59,346 bases of DNA from Thermoguttaceae bacterium (GCA_017436025.1 JAFSDX010000241.1:1-59346); one strand, 5' to 3'. Counted from the stretch's first letter, positions 35,273 through 44,215 are shown. Numbers and translations: made by a program. Notes: a model not told the origin generated them from the letters alone.

Positions 35273-37522
35273 ATGAGCATTCCCGAAGGTCAACATAAGC
35301 GACCTCGCCCGACTTTGAAAACCGCCGCGCTCGTCGCGCTTTTCGCGCTCTTGACGTTCCTCGGAACGACCGCGACGACGTCGCTCGCCGTTCGCGCCGA
35401 CGATCAAAACGCCGCGCCGACGCCGGAAGCCGCCGCCGTCGAAACCGCGTCCGACGCCGTTTCGACCGAAACGCCCGACGCCGCGGACGCTCCCGCCCAA
35501 CATAAAAATATCGTTCAAAAGAAATGGCTCCCCGACTTGAAGGTTCTCGTCGGCGCCCCGACGACGACGCTCGACCTCTCCGCGACGCTCGCCGGATTTT
35601 GCGAACAAGACGTTTTTCAAACGAACGGCGCCGCGAAACCGGAAGATTTGACGCTCGAACTCAAAAAAGACGGCGGCTCGGTCGCGAAAGCGCGCCTCGA
35701 AGGAACGACGCTCTACGTCGACTGGGCGGAGGAAGAACTCGGCGAAAAAGCGCTCGGCGACGCGGAGATTATGGTGCAAGCGTCGCCGAAAGACGATCCG
35801 TCGAAAGTCGCCGTCGTTTCGTTCGAAGCGGAGAGTTGGGCGCCGAATTATTGGAGCATCTTCGCGGCGGTGCTGGGCGGTCTCGGCCTCTTCCTCATCG
35901 GGATGAAGCGGATGTCGGACGGTCTGCAAGCGGTCGCCGGCGCGCGCCTTCGCCGCATCATTTCGATGTTCACGAACAACCGTTTCCTCGCGGTCGGCGT
36001 CGGCTTTATGGCGACGGTTCTCGTTCAATCGAGTTCCGCGACGACGGTGATGATTCTCGGCTTCGTCAACAGCGGCCTGATGACGCTCGCGCAAGCGGTC
36101 GGGTGCGTGATGGGGACGAACATCGGGACGACGACGACCGGTTGGCTTCTGACGTTGAACCTCGGCGCGTACGGTTTGCCGCTCATCGGCGTCGCCGGTT
36201 TCGTTTATCTTTTGACGAAAAACGAGAAGATTTGCAACCTCGCGGCCTGCGCGCTCGGAATCGGGTTGATTTTCTTCGGCTTGAAGACGATGGGCGCCGC
36301 GTTGGCTCCGCTTCCGGACGTCCCGGCGTTCGCGGAGTTTATGCAGTCGTTCGAAGCGACGAATCTTTGGGGCGCGTTCAAATGCGTTATGGTCGGCTGC
36401 GTTACGACGATGCTCGTTCAATCGTCGGCGGCGACGATCGGGCTCACGATGACGCTGGCGACGCTCGGCGCGATCGACTTCACGGCGGCGGCCGCGCTCG
36501 TGTTGGGCGAAAATATCGGCACGACGATCACGGCGCTCTTGGCGTCGATCGGCGCGTCGACGAACGCCCGGCGGGTCGCGTACTTCCACACGCTCTTCAA
36601 CTGTATCGGCGTTTGCTGGGCGTTGGCGATTTTCTACCCGGTTTTGCTTCCGGCGGTAAACGCGCTCGGCGAACGTTGGGATTTGGACGTCAACTCGAAG
36701 ATCGCGCTGACGCACTCCCTCTTCAACGTTACGAACACGATCGTTTTCCTTCCGTTCGTCGGCGTCGCGGCGACGTTTTTGACGCGGATCGTTCCGGACG
36801 ACAAAGCGAAACCGAAAAAACGCGCTTCGACGACCGGGCTCGACTCCTTCATGAACGACGACCCGATCGTCGGCATCGAGCGTTCGCGCCTTGAAATCCA
36901 ACGGATGTTCGGCGACTGCCAAACGCTCGCCGGCGACTTGGCGACGCTGAAGTCGGAAAACTTCGAAAACGAAAGCCTCGTCGAAGAGTCGTTCGCGCTC
37001 GAAAAGACGCTCGACGACCGCCAAGACGAAACGATCGACTTCATTTCGAGCTTGACGACGCGCGCCTTTACGGTCGACGTCGCGGTTTCCGCTCGCGAAC
37101 AAGTGCGCTTGGCGGAGGAACTCGAAACGATCAGCGACTACTTCGTCGGCGTGTTGAAGTCGAACTTGAAACTGCGCGAACTCGAACTCCCGACGCCGAA
37201 GGAAATCGACGAATCGTTCGTCGAGTTGCTCGGTTACGCGACGGAGTCGCTCGAGTGGATCGGCAAAATCTTCGCCGAATGGGGCCCGCGCGAAAAACTT
37301 CTCGAAGAAATGACCGAGCGCCGCGTTCGTTACGTCGCTCGAGTGAAGGAAATCCGCGAACAATTCCTCCATTCGATGTTCGAGGAACGCCTCGACCCGC
37401 AAGCGGTCGTCGCGGTCGACTATCAACTCAACGCTTGGCGCCGCGTGTACGAACACTTGCACAACATCGCCGAAGCGATGGAGCCGCGACGCGTTCCCGC
37501 CGCCAAGCCCGCCGCCGTTTGA
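35273..37522 (+). CDS. Na/Pi cotransporter family protein with PhoU-like tail, 749 aa
   Basis: The start at 35273 follows TTAGGAGAA. An N-terminal leader (about 1-42, ending LAVRADDQ) precedes an extracytoplasmic domain of about 150 residues. The membrane domain (about 195-500) has the two family repeats with VQSSSATTVMILGFVNSG and VQSSAATIGLTMTLA, plus LGENIGTTITALLASIGAS. The C-terminal 230 residues are long PhoU-like helices (TTRAFTVDVAVSAREQVRLAEELETISDY). It resembles YjbB/NptA-type sodium-dependent phosphate transporters. The periplasmic N-terminal extension is unusual for YjbB. The last 90 bp of the gene are duplicated just downstream. Confidence 0.93.
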   Translation: MSIPEGQHKRPRPTLKTAALVALFALLTFLGTTATTSLAVRADDQNAAPTPEAAAVETASDAVSTETPDAADAPAQHKNIVQKKWLPDLKVLVGAPTTTLDLSATLAGFCEQDVFQTNGAAKPEDLTLELKKDGGSVAKARLEGTTLYVDWAEEELGEKALGDAEIMVQASPKDDPSKVAVVSFEAESWAPNYWSIFAAVLGGLGLFLIGMKRMSDGLQAVAGARLRRIISMFTNNRFLAVGVGFMATVLVQSSSATTVMILGFVNSGLMTLAQAVGCVMGTNIGTTTTGWLLTLNLGAYGLPLIGVAGFVYLLTKNEKICNLAACALGIGLIFFGLKTMGAALAPLPDVPAFAEFMQSFEATNLWGAFKCVMVGCVTTMLVQSSAATIGLTMTLATLGAIDFTAAAALVLGENIGTTITALLASIGASTNARRVAYFHTLFNCIGVCWALAIFYPVLLPAVNALGERWDLDVNSKIALTHSLFNVTNTIVFLPFVGVAATFLTRIVPDDKAKPKKRASTTGLDSFMNDDPIVGIERSRLEIQRMFGDCQTLAGDLATLKSENFENESLVEESFALEKTLDDRQDETIDFISSLTTRAFTVDVAVSAREQVRLAEELETISDYFVGVLKSNLKLRELELPTPKEIDESFVELLGYATESLEWIGKIFAEWGPREKLLEEMTERRVRYVARVKEIREQFLHSMFEERLDPQAVVAVDYQLNAWRRVYEHLHNIAEAMEPRRVPAAKPAAV

Positions 37523-37639
37523 GCGAACGTATTCGCTTCGACGCTTGGCGCCGCGTTGACGAGCATTTGCGCGACGTCGCCGAAGCGACGGGCCGCGACG
37601 CGTTCCCGCCGCCAAGCCCGCCGCCGTTTGAGCGAACGT
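37431..37639 (+). repeat. About 110-bp tandem duplication of the gene's 3' end
   Basis: The segment from ACGCTTGGCGCCGCG (37431) to TTTGAGCGAACGT (37530), covering the last 90 coding bases and stop, is repeated at 37541-37639 with about a dozen mismatches and one indel. The second copy includes the same stop codon but lies outside the gene. Confidence 0.92.
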
Positions 37640-37819
37640 TAAGCCGGTTTAACTTTCGTTGCAACCGTCAAAACCGGCGCGTTCGACGTAAATTTCGCCG
37701 TCAAGCGCGCCGTCGGTTCCTTATCGCCGTTCTCGATTCGCTTTGGGAGCGGCGTTTTTTCGTTTGTTTGCGTTTTTCGCTTCAAAAATTGTTTATTTTT
37801 CGCTTTTAAGGAGCTTTTT

Positions 37820-39337
37820 ATGCCGACTTTCCTTCCCCGTTTCCTCGCGGCGGCGTTCGCGGTCGCCTCGACGGCGGCGCTCGTTTTCGCCGACGACCCG
37901 ACGCGTCCGGTCGAACCGTTCGACGTCGCGCAAACGCCCGCCGGGCAAGCGGTCGCTTTTACGACGACCGGCGACCGAACCCAACTTTTCCGCCGCGCGT
38001 TCCTCGAAATCGCCGACGCCCAAACCGACGCCGCGGTCGAAATCGCCGTCGACCTCGACCCGAGCCAAAAATTCCAAACGCTCGACGGGTTCGGCGCCGC
38101 GATCACCGGCTCGACCGCGTTCAACCTCTTCAAAATGACGCCGGAAGACCGCCGCGCGCTCCTCGTCGAAACGTTCGATCCGAACGTCGGGCTCGGCTTC
38201 GGCTTCGTTCGCGTCTCGATCGGTTGCTCCGACTTTTCGTTGAGCGAATTTTCCCTCTGCGAGAAACCGGGAATCGAAAACTTCGCGCTTTCGCCGGAAG
38301 ACCGCGAGTACGTTATTCCGGCGCTGAAAGAAATTTTAGCGATTAATCCGAATTTAAAGATTATGGCGTCGCCCTGGACGTGCCCGCCTTGGATGAAAGT
38401 TGAGGATTTGAAGTCGCTCCGCCCGTTCGAGTCTTGGACGAGCGGCCGTCTCAACCCGAAATTTTACGACGATTACGCGACCTACTTCGTCAAGTACGTC
38501 GAAGCGATGGCCGCCGAAGGAATCGAAATTTACGCGATCACGATGCAGAACGAACCGCTCAACCGCGGCAACTCGGCCTCGCTCTATATGACTTGGCAAG
38601 AACAGCGCGACTTCGTGAAGGTTCTCGGCCCAAAAATGCGAAAAGCGTTCCCGAAAACGAAGATTATCGCGTTCGACCACAACTTCAATTACGACAAGAA
38701 CAAGCCGGAGTGCCGCGACCAATTCGGTTACCCGTTGCACATTTACCAAGACGCCGAAGCGGCGCAATATCTCGCCGGAGCCGCGTATCACGCTTACGGC
38801 GGCGACGTTTCGGAGATGAAGCGCGTTCGCGACGCCCGCCCCGACAAAGAACTCTATTTCACCGAGCAGTCGATCGGCGCTTGGGGTTATTCGTTCGACG
38901 GCGACCTGATGTGGTTCGCGCGCGAAATTTCGGTCGGAACGCTCGCCGCCGACTGTCGCGGCGTTATCGTTTGGAACTTTATGCTCGACTCGGAGCGCGG
39001 CCCGTTCCGCCCGGGCGGTTGCGCGAAGTGTTTCGGCGCCGTCAATTTGTCGACGAAAGATTTTAAAACGGTCGAGCGTTACTCGCATTTTTACGACGTC
39101 GCGCACCTCTCGAAGGGGTTCGCGCCGAACGCTCGCCGAATCGCCGCCGACGTGAAAACCGAAGACGGCGTTCGCGGTTTCCGTTGCGTCGCCGCCGAAA
39201 ATCCGGACGGAACGCTCGCCGTCCTCGCGCAAAACGACTCCGAAGAAAAACGCTCGGCGACGATTCGTTTCCCCGGCGGCTCCTTCGTCGCGGAACTCCC
39301 GCCGAAATCGGTCGCGACGTACCGTTGGAAACCTTGA
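37820..39337 (+). CDS. GH30-family glycoside hydrolase
   Basis: The 505-aa protein has a signal peptide (about 1-25) and a TIM-barrel GH30 domain plus a C-terminal beta domain. Motifs are LDGFGAAITGSTA at the start, LKIMASPWTCPPWMK, acid/base E245 in AITMQNEPLN, nucleophile E349 in ELYFTEQSIG, and RGVIVWNFMLD. The C-terminal GSFVAELPPKSVATYRW is the usual sandwich. GH30 enzymes include glucosylceramidases, beta-1,6-glucanases and xylanases; GH30 subfamily 1 or 3 is my guess. AAGGAG lies upstream of the ATG. It would act outside the cytoplasm on glucans or glycolipids. Confidence 0.94.
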   Translation: MPTFLPRFLAAAFAVASTAALVFADDPTRPVEPFDVAQTPAGQAVAFTTTGDRTQLFRRAFLEIADAQTDAAVEIAVDLDPSQKFQTLDGFGAAITGSTAFNLFKMTPEDRRALLVETFDPNVGLGFGFVRVSIGCSDFSLSEFSLCEKPGIENFALSPEDREYVIPALKEILAINPNLKIMASPWTCPPWMKVEDLKSLRPFESWTSGRLNPKFYDDYATYFVKYVEAMAAEGIEIYAITMQNEPLNRGNSASLYMTWQEQRDFVKVLGPKMRKAFPKTKIIAFDHNFNYDKNKPECRDQFGYPLHIYQDAEAAQYLAGAAYHAYGGDVSEMKRVRDARPDKELYFTEQSIGAWGYSFDGDLMWFAREISVGTLAADCRGVIVWNFMLDSERGPFRPGGCAKCFGAVNLSTKDFKTVERYSHFYDVAHLSKGFAPNARRIAADVKTEDGVRGFRCVAAENPDGTLAVLAQNDSEEKRSATIRFPGGSFVAELPPKSVATYRWKP

Positions 39338-39355
39338 TCGCCGACTTTGCCGATT

Positions 39356-39373
39356 TTAACGGTTAACCGTTAA
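39356..39373. repeat. Perfect 18-bp palindrome between convergent genes
   Basis: TTAACGGTTAACCGTTAA lies between the GH30 stop (39337) and the YkgJ-type stop (39383). Without a loop or T-tract it is a poor terminator; it could be a protein-binding site. Confidence 0.7.
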
Positions 39374-39382
39374 GCCGCTCGC

Positions 39383-40255
39383 TCAAGCGCCGCGTTTCGT
39401 CGATTTTTTCCCCGAAGCGCGGCCTTTCGTCGTTGGCGCCGTTTTCGCTTCTTTCTTTACCGTCTTTTTTGTCGCCGACTTTGCCGATTTTACCGACTTT
39501 ACCGCCGGTGTCATTCCGGGTCGCGGGCCGAGCGTCGCGACGGCGTATTCCTCGACCTGCTCCGGCGTCTCGAAATATTGTTCGAAAACGAACAAATCGT
39601 CGTATTCGCAACGCGTCGTCGAGTATTCGCGACAGATTTGCGGTCGCGTTTCGTAAATTTGACATCGGTTGTCCGGGCCGAGCGCTTTACACGGCGTGTG
39701 AACGAGCAAAAACCAGTCGCCGTCCTCGACGAAAACCGACGCGCGCTCGTGCAGTAGGTACCAACGGACGTAATCGAACTCTTCGAACGTCGACGGTTTG
39801 TCGATCGGAAGCGCGAAATAGCGGCAGCACTTCGCGTCGCAAAATTCGCAAAGCCGCTCCGGCGGAACCTCCGATTTCTTCGGACGCCGCGCCGGTTTGC
39901 CCGACTTCGCCGGTTCCTTCCAATCGCCCGTTCTCGCCGTTTTACTCAACTCCGCCGTCTTCGCCAAACCTCCCGTTTTACCCGACTCCGCCGTCTTCGC
40001 CAAACCGCCAGTTTTCCCAAGCTCCGCCGTCTTCGCCAAACCTCCTGTTTCCCCCGACTCCGCCGTCTTCGCCAAACCTCCCGTTTTACCCGACTCCGCC
40101 GTCTTCGCCAAACCGCCAGTTTTCCCAAGCTCCGCCGTCTTCGTCAAACATCCCGTTTTACCCGACTCCGCCGCCTTCGCCGCTCGCGCCGCCGACGTTT
40201 TTCGCGTCGAACGCGACTTGCAGGAAGCGCAAGGGGATTTTTTCAACTTCGGCAT
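39383..40255 (-). CDS. YkgJ-type cysteine-cluster protein with 12-residue repeats
   Basis: The ATG at 40255 follows AAAGGAG by eight bases. Residues 135-230 carry the YkgJ/UPF0153 zinc- or iron-binding cysteine cluster (LCEFCDAKCCRYF, HTPCKALGPDNRCQIYETRPQICREY). A basic N-terminal region contains a CASC motif and about seven 12-residue repeats of the form GLAKTAESGKTG (28-110), coded by 36-bp tandem DNA repeats. The C-terminus is K/A/T-rich. The function of YkgJ proteins is not established. The N- and C-terminal basic tails resemble nucleic-acid- or polyanion-binding extensions (inference). Confidence 0.88.
   Translation of the reverse strand: MPKLKKSPCASCKSRSTRKTSAARAAKAAESGKTGCLTKTAELGKTGGLAKTAESGKTGGLAKTAESGETGGLAKTAELGKTGGLAKTAESGKTGGLAKTAELSKTARTGDWKEPAKSGKPARRPKKSEVPPERLCEFCDAKCCRYFALPIDKPSTFEEFDYVRWYLLHERASVFVEDGDWFLLVHTPCKALGPDNRCQIYETRPQICREYSTTRCEYDDLFVFEQYFETPEQVEEYAVATLGPRPGMTPAVKSVKSAKSATKKTVKKEAKTAPTTKGRASGKKSTKRGA
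39926..40174 (-). repeat. 36-bp tandem repeats in the YkgJ-type gene
   Basis: About seven units (plus-strand core TCCGCCGTCTTCGCCAAACC) encode GLAKTAE(S/L)GKTG. Alternation of S and L and of CCCGAC/CCAAGC suggests expansion as a two-unit block. Confidence 0.9.
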
Positions 40256-40422
40256 AACGACGGCTCCTTTCGAACGTCGGCGGAACGGCAAATTAGGCAA
40301 AACAGACAAAACGCGCAAGAAACGACGCGACGCCGAGCGACCAAACGCCGCTCGACGTTGCGAACGATTATACCCGAAACGCCGTCGGCGCCGAGTCGGG
40401 GCGGTCGCGTTCCGCCCTTTTT

Positions 40423-41283
40423 TTACTTATCTTTCTCTTTTTCCTTCTTTTTTTCTTCCTTTTCTTCCTCTTTACGCTCCTTTTTTTCCTTCTTTTCGTC
40501 CTTTTTCTCGTCGCGCTCCTTCATTTTCTCGAAGTCGCCGCCGTCGCCGGTCTCGTCGATTTCGGAAATTTCGATTTCGAGAATTTCCTCTTCGATCTCG
40601 TCTTCAAGTTCCGCTTCTTCCTCGTCTGAAAAGCGTTCGCGATAATAATCTTCGGCGGCGTCGATATCCTCCGGAATTCCTTCGTCTCCCTCGCGCCAAT
40701 CGGTCGGACAAGTTTCGCCGGTCTCGGCGGAGTAAGCGAGCGCTTTCGCCAAGCGAAGCGTTTCTTCGACCGACGGCCCGAACGGTCGCCCGTAAACGAG
40801 ACAAGTTTGGACGATCCCGTCGGCGTCGATCAGCACGAGCGACCGAAGCGCGACGCCTCGCTCGCAGTCGAGAACGCCGTATTCGTCGGCGATTTTTTTC
40901 GTCAAGTCGGAAACCAACGGAAAGCGGACGCCCTCGACGCCGCCGAGCGAACGTTGCGTCGCGGCCCAAGCGGCGTGCGTATAAACGCTGTCGACCGAAA
41001 CGGCCAACATTTGGACGCCCGCCGCCTCAAAATCGTCGAGCGCGTCCGAAAACGCGACGATCTCCGTCGGACAAACGCAAGAAAAGTCGAGTTGGTAAAA
41101 AATCAGCAAAAGCGGGCGACCGCGATAATCGTCGAGCGAAACCGCCCCCTTCGCGCCGTCCGGCAAGAGCGCTTCCGCTTCGAACGGCGGCGCCTCGCGA
41201 CCGACCAAAGAGCGCGGTTTTTCCGCCAATTCTTTATGTTCTCGTTCGTGTTCGTGTTCGTGTTGATGTTCGTGTTCCGTCAT
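40423..41283 (-). CDS. Typical 2-Cys peroxiredoxin with His-rich head and charged tail
   Basis: Residues 20-200 are an AhpC/Prx domain: peroxidatic C71 in VCPTE and resolving C192 in GETCPTDW. It reduces hydroperoxides in the cytoplasm. Oddities: the usual FVCPTE reads CVCPTE, adding C69 two residues before the catalytic one. The N-terminus is a His/Glu alternation (MTEHEHQHEHEHEREHKE) that could bind metal. About 85 residues after the domain are acidic and then almost pure K/E (EEKEEKKKEKEKDK). The tail is unlike ordinary AhpC (about 187-200 aa). AAGGTG lies before the ATG. No AhpF or thioredoxin gene adjoins. Confidence 0.93.
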   Translation of the reverse strand: MTEHEHQHEHEHEREHKELAEKPRSLVGREAPPFEAEALLPDGAKGAVSLDDYRGRPLLLIFYQLDFSCVCPTEIVAFSDALDDFEAAGVQMLAVSVDSVYTHAAWAATQRSLGGVEGVRFPLVSDLTKKIADEYGVLDCERGVALRSLVLIDADGIVQTCLVYGRPFGPSVEETLRLAKALAYSAETGETCPTDWREGDEGIPEDIDAAEDYYRERFSDEEEAELEDEIEEEILEIEISEIDETGDGGDFEKMKERDEKKDEKKEKKERKEEEKEEKKKEKEKDK

Positions 41284-41580
41284 CTTCGCACCTTTTTTCG
41301 TTGGCGACGCGTCGGCGTCGTTTGGCTTTTTTGTTTTTCCGTCGGGCCGTTCGTCGCTCGAACTCGACGCGACCGGCGCGGCTTAGCGATATTTTAAAAC
41401 GTCGTTTGCGCCGCGCCTAAAAAGCGTTAAATTTTCTCCCGTTTCGCTCGATTCGCCAAACCCCGCGTTTAAACGTCGGAATTTTCCAAATGTTCCGACG
41501 GCGAAACGGAAAAAAATCGACAAATAGGAAAAAACGACGTTTATTCGGGACTTTTTTCTGGAAAACGCGAAAATTTGAAT

Positions 41581-41586
41581 TATAAT
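41581..41586 (+). promoter_or_regulatory. -10 box before the 238-aa membrane protein gene
   Basis: TGAATTATAATGG contains a perfect TATAAT, 160 bp before the GTG start; no good -35 box is seen. Confidence 0.4.
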
Positions 41587-41746
41587 GGAAGGGTAGTCGT
41601 TTTGCGTTCGCGTTCGATTCGCCTTACTCTCGCCGTCGCTCGTCCTTTTCGTAACGTCGAGCCGTCGTTGGGAAGCGAGCGTCGCGTCGTCGCGCGTCCG
41701 TCGGACGCGTCGCCAAGAAAATTTTGACGAGAGGAGAAACCGTCCC

Positions 41747-42463
41747 GTGTCCAACGCGAATGAAGAAAATAACGAACTTGACGATCTCTTTATGAAAGCC
41801 GACGATTCCGACGGGAGCGACGACTTTTTCTCGTCGTTAAGCGATTCGCAAGACGCCGCGGAAGCCGACCCGTTCGCCGGTTTTAGTTCCGACGCGGCGG
41901 ACGCTTCCGCTCCGTTCGGCGGTTTCGGCGACGTCCCGGGCGATTCCGACGCCGGTTCCGAGAATCCGTTCGGAGGTTTCGACGCCGCGCCGGGCGCCGA
42001 AGTCGCGCCGGAAGTCGACGTTCCGGAAGCCGCCGGTAAAAAAGGCAAAAAAGGGAAAGCGCCGAAAGCCAAAAAAGAAAAAGCCCCGAAAGCGAAAAAG
42101 GAAAAGGCCCCGAAAAGCGACGTTATGCACGGTTCGCCGAAACCGTTCGTCGTTTTGGGCGCGGTTTTCCTCTTGGGAATTCTCGCCGCGAACGCCGTCG
42201 CGTTTATGACCGCCGGCGCCGGGGCGATTATGTTCTTGGCGTGTTTCGACGTTCTCGGCTTAATTTTGCTCGCGATTCCGGCGCTGTTGATCAAACAGTT
42301 GCGAACGCGTTCGGTCGGGCTGTTCGATATGTTCTTGGCGCTCGCGGCGGCGTTCGTCGTTATGGCCGCGATGGCGGTTTTGGCGCAACAAGCGAAAAAT
42401 TACGGCGCGTCCTCGAAAGTCGCGTCGAACGTCGCCGCCGCGAACTTCGACGTTCGCGCTTAA
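41747..42463 (+). CDS. Acidic-then-membrane protein of unknown function, 238 aa
   Basis: The start is GTG with GAGGAG ten bases upstream. Residues 1-95 are acidic and disordered (LDDLFMKADDSDGSDDFF, FGGFGDVPGDSDAGSENPFGGF). Residues 96-125 are a lysine-rich patch (GKKGKKGKAPKAKKEKAPKA). The last 110 residues contain three hydrophobic segments (FVVLGAVFLLGILAANAVAF, IMFLACFDVLGLILLAIPALL, FDMFLALAAAFVVMAAMAVLA). I do not recognise the family. The short FGGF motifs recur. A strong terminator follows the stop. Confidence 0.65.
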   Translation: MSNANEENNELDDLFMKADDSDGSDDFFSSLSDSQDAAEADPFAGFSSDAADASAPFGGFGDVPGDSDAGSENPFGGFDAAPGAEVAPEVDVPEAAGKKGKKGKAPKAKKEKAPKAKKEKAPKSDVMHGSPKPFVVLGAVFLLGILAANAVAFMTAGAGAIMFLACFDVLGLILLAIPALLIKQLRTRSVGLFDMFLALAAAFVVMAAMAVLAQQAKNYGASSKVASNVAAANFDVRA

Positions 42464-42489
42464 TCGCCGTCGACTTTCGTTCCTAAACG

Positions 42490-42528
42490 AAAAAACGCAA
42501 AGCGTCGAACCGACGTTTTGCGTTTTTT
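42490..42528 (+). terminator. Intrinsic terminator of the 238-aa protein gene
   Basis: AAAAAACGCAAA...TTTTGCGTTTTTT stem-loop with T-tract, 27 bp after the stop. Confidence 0.8.
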
Positions 42529-42529
42529 A

Positions 42530-42690
42530 CGTCTCCGACGCTCCGACGTTTGGCGGTTTTTACGTCTCCGACGCTCCGACGTTTGGCGGTTTTTTGTCCC
42601 GACGCTCCGACGTTTGGCGATTTTTTACGTCCCCGACGCTCCGACGTTTGGCGGTTTTTTGTCCCGACGCTCCGACGTTTGGCGTTCTCA
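42530..42690. repeat. About 32-bp intergenic tandem repeat, five copies
   Basis: Units of CGACGCTCCGACGTTTGGCG followed by GTTTTTTGTCC or GTTTTTACGTC repeat head to tail between two convergent genes. The T-run makes each unit look like a mini terminator tail. Confidence 0.88.
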
Positions 42691-42769
42691 ATTTCTCCCG
42701 CAACCGTCAAAATTTGCCGCGCTCCCCTAAACCGCGCGACTTCGCCCAACCGCCGCCTCCGCGACGCGA

Positions 42770-42820
42770 CAAAAAAACGCCGTCGAACCGAGAGTTTCCC
42801 CGCGTTCGACGGCGTTTCGA
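42770..42820 (-). terminator. Terminator of the LarA-family gene
   Basis: AAACGCCGTCGAAC...GTTCGACGGCGTTT, a 14-bp stem, is followed on the minus strand by seven Ts, about 30 bp after the stop at 42851. Confidence 0.85.
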
Positions 42821-42850
42821 TATTCGCGCTAAATTAAGCGACGGCAAAGA

Positions 42851-44143
42851 TTAAGCGTCGCGACCTTCCAGCTTCTCCGCGACCGACCAAAGCCCGGCGC
42901 TCGGCGTGTCGATGAAGAAAACTTCTTCGCCGTCCGGCATAACGTTGAGACCGTTCTTCATTTTCTCCGGATTGTAGCGGTCGAGCGTTTCGGCCAAGTC
43001 GGCGTACCCGAAGCAAACGCTTTCGATTTCGTCCTTCGTCAACCCGCCGCCCGGCGCGTACGTGATTTTGAAGCGCCCTTCCGACGACCCGTGAATCAGG
43101 TGCGCCGTCCCGTGCGTCAAATCTTGCAAAATCGGCTCCGTTTTCCAAAGCCGCATAACGTTTTCCGTCCCGGAGTAACCGTATTTGCGAATGAGCGCGT
43201 CGACTTCCTCTTGTTCGCCGAAACGTTTCAGGCCCGGCGCGATAATAAGCAGTTCGCCGCCGTCCGCCATCGCCATCCGCGTGCGGTAGATCGCCTTGTT
43301 CGCGACCCAAGTCGAGTAGAACTCGTCGCCCTGCATCACCGCGACGACCTTCTTGAGCGGCGGAACGATCGTAACGTTTTGACGACGCGACGCTCGCGCC
43401 GCTTCGAGGTAAACGTCCAGTTCGTCGCCGACGTAAACGCCGGTGTGGCCGAGGTTTCCGTTCTCGTCGTAAGCCATCGTAACTTCAAAGTAGAAGTCCG
43501 GCAGGAACCCGAGCAGTTCGTCTTCCGCTTTGTTGTAGCAACGGCGAAGGGGCGTCAGGAGGTTGCCGAGGTTGTTTTCGATCCCGCAGCAAGCCGCCAT
43601 CATATGCGACGCGCAGATCGTCGGTTTTCCGCCGAGGCCGATGAAGTAGTTTTTGTTGTGGTTCGCGAAGCCAAGGACTTCGTGCGGAACGACGTGCCCG
43701 ACGTTGATCACCAAGTCCCACTTTTCCTTAACGAGCGGCGTGTTGAGCGCGACCGGAATCGACCAATTCGCCTTGCCGTTCGAAACTTCCTCGACGTAAC
43801 TCGCCGGAACTTCGCCGATTAGCGTCGAGCCGTCGCGCCAGTCGTGCGCCAAGATTTTTTCTTCCGGAATCGAGCCGAACATCCAGCGGTTTTGCTCCGG
43901 CGTGTGCGGAACGTGTTGCCCGAGCGTCGGAATCACCCAAACGTCGGCGGTTTCGGAGAAAATCTTGTAAAATTCCTCGACGATCCAACCGGAGCCGCTG
44001 TGCGCTCGCGTAACGTCCGGCGGGAGCAAAAGAACGCGTTTCGGGTCGCGACAAATCCGTTCGCGGGCCTCCTCGGCGGCGCGACGCGTCAGTTCGAGAA
44101 CTCTCTCTTTCGTCAAACGACCTTCTTCGGAAAACCAAGCCAT
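42851..44143 (-). CDS. LarA-family (lactate racemase-like) protein
   Basis: GGGAG lies seven bases before the ATG. The 430-aa length and motifs fit the DUF2088/LarA family: LLPPDVTRAHSGSGW at the N-terminus, and INVGHVVPHEVLGFANHNKNYFIGLGG, which includes the histidines that contact the pincer-nickel cofactor in LarA. LarA homologues racemise or epimerise 2-hydroxy acids or sugars using a nickel-pincer cofactor made by LarB, LarC and LarE. None of those genes is nearby. Planctomycetes have several divergent LarA paralogues, so the substrate is open. Confidence 0.88.
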   Translation of the reverse strand: MAWFSEEGRLTKERVLELTRRAAEEARERICRDPKRVLLLPPDVTRAHSGSGWIVEEFYKIFSETADVWVIPTLGQHVPHTPEQNRWMFGSIPEEKILAHDWRDGSTLIGEVPASYVEEVSNGKANWSIPVALNTPLVKEKWDLVINVGHVVPHEVLGFANHNKNYFIGLGGKPTICASHMMAACCGIENNLGNLLTPLRRCYNKAEDELLGFLPDFYFEVTMAYDENGNLGHTGVYVGDELDVYLEAARASRRQNVTIVPPLKKVVAVMQGDEFYSTWVANKAIYRTRMAMADGGELLIIAPGLKRFGEQEEVDALIRKYGYSGTENVMRLWKTEPILQDLTHGTAHLIHGSSEGRFKITYAPGGGLTKDEIESVCFGYADLAETLDRYNPEKMKNGLNVMPDGEEVFFIDTPSAGLWSVAEKLEGRDA

Positions 44144-44215
44144 CTTCGCTCCCTTCGCATTTTGGTAAAATAGGCAAACCGACGACGCGTTCCCGCCGTC
44201 CCGCCGTTAAAATGG

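Noticed and set aside
35147..37615. 822-codon minus-strand frame opposite the Na/Pi cotransporter gene
   Set aside because: Arg/Glu/Asp-rich shadow with no domain; the plus-strand gene is clear.
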